From Trichodelitschia bisporula (Eukaryota > Ascomycota > Dothideomycetes > Phaeotrichales > Phaeotrichaceae): a DNA stretch of 64,000 nt. Of this stretch, positions 11,950 to 21,617 are shown piece after piece. Numbering within the stretch: the stretch's first letter is position 1; each line of letters opens with the position of its first letter. The notes under the pieces are model-generated. The model was not told where the DNA came from, did no database searches, and saw only the letters and a program-made list of their open reading frames with translations. Both the position numbers and the translations under genes were made by a program. The stretch covers positions 1,769,148 to 1,833,147 of the forward strand of contig ML996687.1 in NCBI GenBank assembly GCA_010356995.1, given 5' to 3'.

Positions 11950-14900
11950 ATGGCCACGGCGCTTCTTGAGGCTCTTCGAGCTAGGCCACCTCCCGATGAC
12001 TATGACCTCCAGCGGCGGTTGAAGCTCTTTGCGGTAGGATATTTCTGTGCCTTTTGTCAGTTCCCGAGCTGACCGCTGGATGCTAAGGCAAAACCTCCCA
12101 TGATCATAGAAGCCGACGCTGCCTCTTCCGTGGCCGAAGAACTACTTGCCTACTTCTTGGATCAAAGCAATCCCGCATCCATCCGTCGATGGGTACGTTC
12201 GGCCCGTTGCATCTCAGAAATCTAACTTACAGTGAGCAGGTTGGCAACCTCGTCGGAACTCTCGTTTCCCATTCACGGGAAGTCAGAAGTCATGTTTTGA
12301 GCTTGAAAACTCAGCTTGCTCCGCTTGGCCCTCTTGTCTTCTCTGATGACGATGATGTAAAGATCGCGGCAGCCTTTATTATCGATCGTCTATGCAAGAA
12401 AAACACACCTTGGAATTTGTTCTGGCCGCAAGCAAAAATGAAGGCCCAAAATATTCAGGGCGTTACCCTCAGGGACGGCCAAACGTGGATTCAGAGAGTC
12501 AAGGCATTCGTCGAAGCCATACGGGACGCAGAAAAGATGCCAGAGTAAGTGACTCCACCTATGACGAATCTCCAGTTCACCAATAGCTAGGGGCTTCCAG
12601 TCACGGCCGGTTGATGCCATCGAATTGAACAACAAAGACTTCATGAAAGCCATTGACTATGACATATTTCTTGCCATCCACAGGGACGTTACACTAATTA
12701 TCCTAGCACCAGGCGGACTGGAACTCCTTGACATCCCATTCAGCAAGATTAGCTCGTGTCAGTCAAAGGAAGCCAGATTGCAACCACTGGCTGGCTCGGC
12801 TTCTGCCGATACCGCCGGCATCAGCCAAAAGAGTGTCCGCATTCCACAACTGGTGCTAAACATGGCTGAAGAAGGTAACTGGAATTACCGCCTAAACGCA
12901 GTAGGCCGTACGGCCGAAACTGTGACCCTTTCCCTGCGGAGCATGGATGCCGTAACGGACGCCATGGATGAAATAGTGAAGCGAGGCGATCTGCTGAACC
13001 GGCCGAAGGTATCAAATAGCCAGCCTCTGGATGTCAGCTGCAGTTCCAGCCGGAATTCAATGGCACCAGCGTCCAGTGATCAACTAGGAGTAGCAGCGAG
13101 TAGCCGTTCTAAGCCGGATGCGCGCCTCACTCGGTCTCAGGCCGGCAAGCTGAAATCGTTGGCTCAAGGAACGTCGAGCACCCTAAAGTCCCCTCAGCCG
13201 GTAGGTAGTCTCAATCGATTTGAGGACTTAGAGGTCGGGGAACCCGAAGTTTCTTCCAAGTCCAAGCTTGGGCCGTTACGAACTGGTGCGAGTGGAAGTT
13301 CCTTGGCCGGTCAAGGGAAGCTGGTAAAGCGCAAAGTACAGGCTTCATCATTAACCACTACGAAAAAGTCGAAGCTGTGTCATCCTTTGAAGTCACCAAA
13401 CCCGGCTTCTCAGCGACCATCCGGGCTTCGATCAGGAGCGCCGCCTCACAATGATGCGTCCGACATTTGGGACGTTCCGAATGAGTCCGCTTCAGAGCAT
13501 GAGGAGCCTTCCAAGGCAAAGAAACGTGGGATGGATCACCGGACAGCCAAAGACAAACCTCAAAATCCAGTCCAGTCAAGCAAGGGAGGTGGGAAAGGCG
13601 CTGGGAAGAGCAAAGGAAAGCGCAGTGGCAAGAGTGGCGGCAAGAGCAGCGGGAAAGTCGACATGAAGGGCGACGTGGAGAGCAGTGGAAAGAACAGTGC
13701 AAAGAAGAGCAAGACTGCCGCGCCGTTGACCACGTCAGTTGAACAAAAGCAGGTCATTGGGCCACAGCCTCAGGCTACACAGGCCAAACCGCACAGTTCA
13801 CTGCCGAAGGAACCTGAAATTGAGAGCCCAGAACCAGAGGAGAATGAGCTGGTTCAAATTGAGGACAGCTTTCCGCTGGATGAACCCGTCCGGACCGGAT
13901 CTATCGCTGCCGGCGCTGACTTCTTTTCAGGCTCAGCAACAGTTGCCCTGGAATTGGAAGCCCAGCCGCCTATGATTTCCGAGAGCATCGATGGACCTCC
14001 TGTGCTGGCGCTTCAGCCGTCCAAGGACGGGAACAGCGTCGCTAACTGTCCCTCAGGACTAGGTGCATCAGGGGGGTGTCAAAATGATGCCATTCATATA
14101 GAGTCAAGCTCTGAAGAAAGCGAAGATGAGGTGGAGTCACAGCATATCGAGGAAACGCCGCGCCGACCATCGCATCATCCTTCTAAAGCTCCAGAGCGGG
14201 GAAGCTCGGTTGCGCGTTGTCAATCCCCACTTGTAGATGTCCAGTCGGCTCGTAAACCAGCACTTGTGAGCTTCGGTCCCCAAGGGCCTCGGAACCAAGG
14301 TGTGATGTCGAGTGGCCGCAAAACGCGCATTCGAGTTGACCCCCCAGCTGCAGCACCGCCCAGGCCCAAATTTTGGCCGGACAAGGCTGTCTCGAAGCGA
14401 CAGCTGGCATTAGCAGACTCTTCCTCCTGCTTGTCAACCCCAGCGCAACTAAAAGCCGTGCTCCCAGAGAAGCGAAAGGTAGACGAGGGTTATGCGACTC
14501 AGTCCAAGCGGAGAATGCTTCAGGAGCCAGCTGATGAGGATGCAACTGCCTCACCTTTCGTGAGTATCGATGCTGCCCAACCATCCGCATTACAACGGTC
14601 CTTTTCGGTCAATGAACAGGGTAGCCCGATTCCTAACGATGCCTTGATCGGTATTCCTCCGAGGTCAAGCTCACCTGACCTGATTAATACCGTCGGAGCG
14701 CCATCAGAACCGGAGGTCATGGAGGAGGCACCCTCAGCCTCGCCCATTCAAAACAGGAGGCGTTCGGCCACACCTCCCAAAACCGATTTCCAACCTGGCC
14801 TCGATATTATTGAGCCTCTGGTTTCGCGTGGCAAAGGTCAGCGACGCTCTAATACACTGCTTAACACGGATCCCGGTCCAAATCTGGGAGTAAAGCAGGT

Positions 14901-16090
14901 TTCAAGCGTGGAGACAACGACTCCGCAAGCTGGTAAGACGAAACCTGCGATCAGCCTCATGGAAGTGCAGAACGATGTGATGAAGGTACCGGAGCAGAGA
15001 GTACACTTTCGGGAGGGCACTATACCGGTTCAGGGAGGTACGACAGAGGTTGAGGTGGATACGGTACAACTTAAGCCAGCGGAAAAGCCGAGCATCGTTA
15101 CTCCACGGCGTCCCCTGGTTGCTCCACAGCGATTATTCAACGCTCACATCGAACTGGATCGCTTGCGGAATACACGTGAGGAGGGCAAAGATCGCGAGGA
15201 GCTCGGCAAAAAGAAGGATCCCGACGCTGAGCGCCGCAAGAGGAAGGCTTTCGATACCGACCGCCACTGTGATCAGACTCCTTCTGCTAAGTCGAAGTTC
15301 CGCAAGACCTCTCTTGACCGCATCGATGCTTTCTCACTGGTTCAGCCACCGACGGTTCCCAAGTTACAGGTCAGGACTAAGCAGCCCATTGCCCCGACCG
15401 ATGCAGCCTCGCATGAGGAGGCTGTTGAGAACAGAGGAGAAGAGGAGAAAGCCCCTTCCTTGTTGCAAACTCTCATGTCACGCATCGCGGATGCTAAGCC
15501 GGAAGCTACCAACGAGACGGGGAGCGAGAGCCTCATGGCTGGTGATAGAGTCTTGACTCCAGCGGAAGAATGGATCCACGTCACATCTGGCTCCGACTCT
15601 GCTTCTGACTCAGCCGATGAGACCGAACCCGAAGAAAATGAAGCCGACGAAATGGTCTGGAAATATGTGGTCGCTCCACGCCACCAGGGATTCCACGATG
15701 TCATGATGCATCTCACGCGAGTAAGCATCTCCACTTATTAAAGATCTGGAATCAAAGAGCTTCTGCTGACAATATCGATGACAGCGTGCTCTTACACATC
15801 TTGCGGATTCTGAGACTGCGGTCAATGACATTGTCGATGACTATTGTCACGACGGACTGCGTCTTGTTGAGGACATGGAAGTGATGCACGATGAGAAATC
15901 TCAAGATGTAGACACCAAACTCAGCACATCGGCAAGCCTGCTAGCAGCAAAATTTCGGGCATCCACGAAGAAGCTTCAGAGCATCGAGCAAGCTGTTACA
16001 GGCGAGTCTGTTACTGAGCACTTTGAGGCCAGCCAGAACCTTGTAAAGGACCAAATCGCCGCTCTGAAGTCGTTGAGGAGCACTAGGTAG
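11950..16090 (+). CDS. Candidate meiotic chromosome-axis protein (Red1/Rec10/SYCP2-like architecture)
   Basis: Exons 11950-12033, 12088-12192, 12240-12544, 12591-15720 and 15785-16090, 1309 aa; every join keeps frame and has GT/AG. Residues ~1-165 are helical (LLAYFLDQSNPASIRRWVGN...SHVLSLKTQL). Residues ~175-305 look like a PH-type beta domain: IFLAIHRDVTLIILAPGGLE, a break, LVLNMAEEGNWNYRLNAVG, then a closing helix SMDAVTDAMDEIVKRG. About 900 residues of Ser/Pro/Lys-rich disorder follow, including a GKGAGKSKGKRSGKSGGKS block. The last ~110 residues are a predicted coiled coil. This order of helical domain, PH-like domain, disorder and terminal coiled coil is that described for yeast Red1 and mammalian SYCP2. 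I see no motif-level identity, so function is inference; another chromatin scaffold is possible. Confidence 0.8.
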
Positions 16091-16422
16091 TTTAGTATGC
16101 TAACCGACCAGATTCAAAGAGCAGAGAGTGTTTAGCTTGCATGCATTAACAACTCGATTGATCCAAGGTTTTTCCTGAAGATTCACGTGCACGATGCCTT
16201 TTGCTGAAACGTCATCGGGCGGCAGACAGCCCAGCCCCGCGTTCCCTGTCACAAGGTGGAGGAACCCCGCGCGGCTCGTTTGCATCCCCCCACATGGAAC
16301 CTGCGCCTCCTCCCGCATTTAGTACTCCATAGGCACGACGGCTCCCCAAGTCTTTCTCAACCCCTCTATTCCTAACTTCGAATCGATAGCCCGTTTGTCG
16401 CAACAGTGCTTGTCAGCCAGCC
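16091..16422. other. Intergenic region before den1
   Basis: 332 bp between two genes on the same strand; promoter of the deneddylase. No gene seen. Confidence 0.5.
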
Positions 16423-17622
16423 ATGTCTGGTTTCCATCCTTTCGGCGGCCGAGTCAGTAGGCGCTTCGGTGACCATGTAAGGAACTCCGCATTAGGTCCC
16501 GGCCCCATCGGAGCTGCTGGACGGTAGACCTTCGCTGCAAGTGTCGCTTCCAATACGAGGCTGTGGGCGCGATTGCCTTGTTACACAGCTGAAAGCGGCT
16601 CAACCGTGACGATGGCTATTTCATGCGCGGAGGAGTGCATCTGCCCAAGCCTCTGTATTGCGACGTCTACCTCGATATTCCCGGCATCATGTTCCATTTC
16701 AAGGAGCAAGAGGTCGCTGACTTGTTATTTGCTATGCAGTTGGCGCCGGAAGAGGCGTACCTTAGTTGTAGGCTGACCTCAGCCCTTCCCGTTCGGTGTG
16801 CTAACTCCACCCTAGATCACGACATACGCTGTATGTATGCTGGCCCAGGCCTCTCTCCTCCTCCCTCTGGCCCTTCTAACGGGTTAAAGTAACACAATTG
16901 GACATCGACGCGATTCGAGACGACTGGTTGACAGACAACGTCGGTTCTGCCTCACAGCCGTGTACTATGAGCTTAGCTGACATGCGAACAGGGCATTGCC
17001 TTCTGGGAGGAGTCTGTCTATCTTCCGTCTTGCCCGCGTGCTTCACTCATCTTTTCCCGGTTCTAGATACCTTGAGCATGAATACCTCAATAAAAATCCG
17101 CGCTCGAAGATCATCCTCCTCCGACCGTCCATGTCCTTTCTGCTCATGCAGACGTCGGACCCTTTGACGCTTAAATCTGCCCTCCCCGACTTCAGTACCT
17201 CGACACACATCTTTCTCCCCGTGAATAACGCCAGCGAGGTTGAGGTCGCGGAGGCCGGGTCTCATTGGTCGCTTCTGCTGGTCAGTGTCATCGATGCCGT
17301 GGCCTTCCACTACGACAGCCTGGGCAATGACAACGAGCGACACGCACATACAGTTTGCGACAAACTGGAAGTCTTGCTCGGGCTACGGCTGCGCTTTTTG
17401 CACATGAGAGATGCGCCGCAGCAGGAGAATGGCAGCGATTGCGGCGTTTTCGTCTGCATGGTCATGAAGCACCTGCTACTCGACAGGCTGCTGACTGCTG
17501 AGGCGGAAGACAAGGTCAATATGACAATGAGAGACCATTTTGTAAATGCCAATGGTGGGAGGAAAGAGATACTAAAGGTGGCGGAGAAGTTCCGGAAGGA
17601 AGGAGAGAGGCGAAGATCGTAG
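16423..17622 (+). CDS. NEDD8-specific protease (Den1/SENP8/Nep1 family, peptidase C48)
   Basis: Exons 16423-16476, 16596-16767, 16816-16830, 16890-16939, 16992-17011 and 17067-17622, 288 aa. The catalytic residues are clear: His in GSHWSLLLVSV, Asp in FHYDSLGN, and Gln plus Cys in PQQENGSDCGVFVC. Upstream blocks are NRDDGYFMRGGVHLP, YHDIRLTQLD, DWLTDN|GIAFWEE and YLEHEYL, matching fungal DenA. Two micro-exons (15 and 20 nt) are required to recover YHDIR and GIAFWEE; the donor before the second is the weak GTCGGT. The first exon (MSGFHPFGGRVSRRFGDH) and the long 119-nt first intron are the least certain part. Role: removes NEDD8 from cullins and other targets; in Aspergillus DenA affects development and light response. 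Confidence 0.85.
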
Positions 17623-18037
17623 GTCCTGCCACATAGTGAACCGCGAACAGAGGCTGATTCATCGAAGACGAAGTGCAAGTCCGTTCGGAAAATCGGAGAG
17701 GTCGAAGTCACCGCCCCGGATCGGAGATGATTAGGAATGGTAGCGGCGAGTTGCGTCGTTGTTTCCCTTCCCTAACCCTCTTCATACCACAATTCCACGA
17801 GAAATGGCCGGCATAGGCGGGCGTTTACCCCGTCTTATAGACTGTTCGAAGCATTGTATCTCAACAAGCTGCACATAATTGCTGGTGTGTAAATCCTAGC
17901 TTTATGTTCATCACGCAAAATTTGAGATTGTTACCCGTCCCACGCTCGCCTGAGAAGTATTATACACGAGTTAGAAACGCTCCAACCAATTCATCCACTG
18001 GCAGTGATCTACCCCATTACGGCCAGTTCTTTGATTG
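17623..18037. other. Convergent 3' flanks of den1 and the Zn2Cys6 gene
   Basis: 415 bp between opposing stop codons; no gene seen. Confidence 0.55.
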
Positions 18038-20233
18038 TCATGTGGGAAAGGGTAACACTGCCGGTGCCGCCGGCAAGGGCATGTCTGACGCCAGCCAGTC
18101 CTGATCAATGTCCATACTCATGGTTTGCCAGTTGAAGCTCGAGCCCATGTACGACGTCGGCATTAAATTCCCATCCGGAGAGTGCCCTTCGAACGACGGC
18201 GGAGGCATATAAAAGCCGTCGTAGGCAATGAACGGATCCATTGAGCTGTACGTTGAAGCCGTATGCTGTGAAATGTCGGGTATACTCGGTGTTGAAGGTC
18301 CGGTGACGGAGCTGGCAGTAGACTGCGTCGACGTGGAAGCGGTGGTTCTTTGCTTGAACCACTGGCCCCTCCGAATCGAAATCATGCCGAAGAACGGAAT
18401 GAATATCTTCAGCATGTCATTACCACAGCTTGCCTCGAGACTACAATCAGTGTCGCGAGCCTGCGACAGCTTCTCCAGCGCCTCGTAGCCCTGAGCCGCG
18501 ACTTGGCCTCCTTTCTCGCCTGAAGCGCGCTTCAGGATCTCCATCGTTTTCTCTACGGACGTCCAGTCCGCTTCGTCTTGTTGCACGCCATCGTTTTCTT
18601 TGCCCCCGTAGCCCAGCAGCCCGAGGACAAGGAACACGGAAGCAGTGAACCCGATAAAATCAACCGCCTTGCATTCGTACATCGGCATGCCCTCGGCGCG
18701 GAGCATGTGGTACAGGCGCAGGAGCTCGCGGGCACCGTCTAAGCAGGCACGGCGGCTGTGCTCGTACCCTATGTTCGTGGCCGATTTAAGCATGAAGGGG
18801 AGGTGGAGGTAGACTTTCAGCTGGTGGAAGGCAATCTGCGAGAGCACTTTCTCCTGCCACTCGGTCACGGCCTTTACGTCTTCGAAAACAGTCTGCGGCT
18901 TCGTGCTCAGCCACCCGGGCGGCAGCTGGGCGGCAAACTCGGTGAGTTCCTGCTCAAAGTCCAGGGCGGAGGAGTAGGTCGCTTCGCGCAGGCCTTGGTT
19001 CCGGTCTACCACTCGTCCTGCGAAGTAGCCGATCTTGGCCATGAAGGCGTGGGGAGCGGACGCGGCGTTGAGCTTTGTGCCGCCGAAGTCCATGTTGCAA
19101 TGGGCGTCTGCGATCCCGTACGGTAGACCAAGCATCAAGCTCGTAAGGCGATCAGCCACATAGAGCGTCCACCAGATGGACTCTCGTGGTGACGAGAATG
19201 CCCGGGCTTGGTGGAGGCCCAACAGCTCGGCAAAGAGCAGGCCGCGGCGGAAGACAAGCCACGAGCGACGCGCCTGCCCGATATCGGCGTAAATCTTGCC
19301 CTGGAAAATGGAGCACTCAATCCCCTCCAGGGTTCCCATGTACTCATCGTCGGAGATAATCCATCGGTCAACCAGGTTCACGCAGTGGTCGAGATGGTCG
19401 TCATCGACGCAAGACCCAAACATGAGGACGAGGATGCCGAGCTCGCTGGGGGTTCCGACTGTGAGGGCGCGGTTCAAGAATTGCTCCATTGTATACATGC
19501 CGCCTGTTCCCGGGCACTTCTTCCGGAACACAGACCATATTTCGGCCGAGCGGTTGAGGGTATCCTTGAGCTTTTCGTAGGCTGGAAGCACTGCGAGAAG
19601 CTCGCGGCGGACGCGACTGGCCTTAAGCTGGGCTGGAGTTTGGCCGGAGCCCTGGGAGACGAAGCTGCCGTGCTTCATTTTGGAGGAAGAGAGTGCGGGA
19701 GGGGTGGTCGCGACGGAAGGCTTATGGTGCTCGGCAGTGCTCAGTACGTCGTTATCGAAGAGCGAAAGCAGAGGGGCCTTCCGGCCTCCACTCTCACTTG
19801 CAATATCTCTAGGAGGTGTGCTATCGGACTGTGGAGTGGCACTGGAGTGGTGACTAGTAGTTCCCAGCTCCCGAAGTACTTCGGCGGCTCGTCGGTCATG
19901 GCTGTGCTCGACCATGGAGTCTACGAGGGCTTCCAGCCGGGCCACCCGCTCCCGCAGGTTCTTTCGCTGGTCCAGTACGGCATCACTTTCGGCATGTTCT
20001 TGATCGATGCATCGTGATCCTCGGGCGAAGCATTCGGTACATACGGAGGGATGGTCCGAGGTGAATATGCATCGGATCTTCCTCCGGCGACCTGAGCATT
20101 GTCAGGTCTGGCCCCACATAATCCAGGTGAAACTAAGCTTACATTCAAAGCAGCTGTGGGTGCCTTTCCGCATCTTTTTGCGGATGCCGCCCTCACGTGG
20201 GCCGGGTTCTGTCGAACTGCGGATGGATGCCAT
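18038..20233 (-). CDS. Zn2Cys6 transcription factor with fungal-specific TF domain
   Basis: Exons 20233-20143 and 20091-18038, 714 aa. The 51-nt intron (GTAAGC...CTCAG) lies inside the zinc cluster and splits its second cysteine codon. Spliced, the cluster is C-X2-C-X6-C-X9-C-X2-C-X6-C starting at CFEC|RRRKIRC and ending RGSRC. A linker and short coiled coil follow (LDQRKNLRERVARLEALVD). The middle homology region (Fungal_trans) contains GQARRSWLVFRRGLLFAELLG and SIWWTLYVADRLTSLMLGLPYG. The start is fixed because an in-frame TGA precedes it. Role: DNA-binding regulator; target pathway unknown. Palindromic CGG sites in its own promoter suggest autoregulation (separate entry). Confidence 0.92.
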
Positions 20234-20425
20234 TTCGTCCGAGAATCAAGGCCGGAGGATGCCGGATGGCTCAGGAAAGGAGATTCGGGGGAGAGAAGGG
20301 AAAAAACCGTATGATGAGAAAGCAGAAAGATGACCGCGATACAAAAAGGTCCAAAGCAGCCTTCAAGACCTCAGGAACGCCGCGAAACCTTGCAGGCAAC
20401 AGTATTCTGACGCAGTTCATAGGAC

Positions 20426-20470
20426 CGGACGAATTCGTCCGAGTTATGTACCTCCGTACAGCTGACGGAG
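20426..20470. promoter_or_regulatory. Paired palindromes with CGG/CCG half-sites, ~190-240 bp upstream of the Zn2Cys6 gene
   Basis: CGGACGAATTCGTCCG (20426-20441) is a perfect 16-bp palindrome of the form CGG-N10-CCG. Ten bases further, CTCCGT (20452-20457) and ACGGAG (20465-20470) form a second perfect inverted pair whose half-sites face outward (CCG-N9-CGG). Family knowledge: Zn2Cys6 dimers bind paired CGG triplets, Put3 with N10 spacing. Both lie between the regulator gene (-) and the small membrane-protein gene (+), so either could be the target. Confidence 0.6.
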
Positions 20471-20847
20471 TCGGATGAATAATGTCACTTACATCCGCAT
20501 GCTTCTTTTAACTTCGAATTAGTGTCGTGATCTATCTCCGTACTGCCGCAAGAGCGACTTTTTACTGCGTGTCTTGCTGTTGGGATCTTCCTTTCCCCTC
20601 GGTGTTGGTGCTGAACGTTGTCTAGAATACGTGAGTTCCGTTGCTGAAGGGGTCATGGACAGCACGTGAAATCATGGAACGTGATGCCTCAGGGTCCCGG
20701 CCCACAAGGGATAGCGATCGCCAACACGTCATCGGTCGCGCATCACGCATCGCGCTGGTCCAACGCATTCGGCAGCGACAATGGTTAAATGCAACGGCTA
20801 CAGACCCCCATCCAACATCACCACATGAACTCAAATCTTGCTCCAGG

Positions 20848-21446
20848 ATGAGCTCCCCAGATGCCGCGTCCGATCTGCCACCGCCCGCCACCAGACAACC
20901 TAAACTCGGAGTGGACGTTGCCCCGCGGCGCAAAAGCCACCAGACCAAAGATCCTCTTGGGGAAGTTCCATCGCCCAGCGTAAAGCGTTATGACGATCAA
21001 CAAGACGACGGTGATCCGTTTTTCACCAAAGTATGCTATTTCCGGCGATGCCAGAAATGCGCCATTGCTAAGCTCCGCTCTAGCTCGTCCTAGCACCACT
21101 TCACTTCGTTTCTTTCCTTGTATCGCTTGCCTGGATCGAGCGGAGTTCGCGTTCTTATCGTGCTTCTGAACGCTCTTCCCCGTCATCAAACTGGTCTCCG
21201 AGGAATTGGTTGTCTCCAGAGCCATATCAATCCTCCAACAAGGATGTGTCTTCTAGCGAGGGGGAAGGGAAACAGTCTTGGTTCTTGCGCCGCAAGCACC
21301 GGAAGATGTTGAAGTTCCATGTCGGCAGAGCATTGGAACTGCGGGCGCCTGTCATGGCTGTTCTCGCTACTCTTATCCTCATTTCTGCAATGGCACTCGG
21401 ATGGGGCTTGAATATCCTCCTCGCCAGACTGCTTTCAAGGACCTAG
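20848..21446 (+). CDS. Small fungal protein with C-terminal membrane anchor
   Basis: Proposed exons 20848-21030 and 21084-21446, 181 aa. Exon 1 is hydrophilic, with Pro, Lys and Asp (MSSPDAASDLPPPATRQPKL to DGDPFFTK). The intron starts GTATGC, contains GCTAAGC and ends CTCTAG; a second usable acceptor, GATCGAG at about 21141, would drop ~19 residues of odd sequence. The second half is Ser-rich, then basic (FLRRKHRKMLKFHVGR), then one hydrophobic segment (APVMAVLATLILISAMALGW) near the C-terminus. The basic patch before the helix suggests the N-terminal part faces the cytosol. I do not recognise the family. It is divergent from the Zn2Cys6 gene. Confidence 0.55.
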
Positions 21447-21617
21447 AACCTGCCATCTGCTTCCTTCGGTTGAAAAAAAAAACCCTTCAGATGGAGTCAG
21501 CGGTCATCGTGGGCAGTGTTCGACCATCATAGGATAATAGGACAAGTTGCATTAAACAAGATACGTACGAGTAGGGGTATCGGTCATGCGGCTTAAAGCA
21601 GATGCACAAAACAAGAA

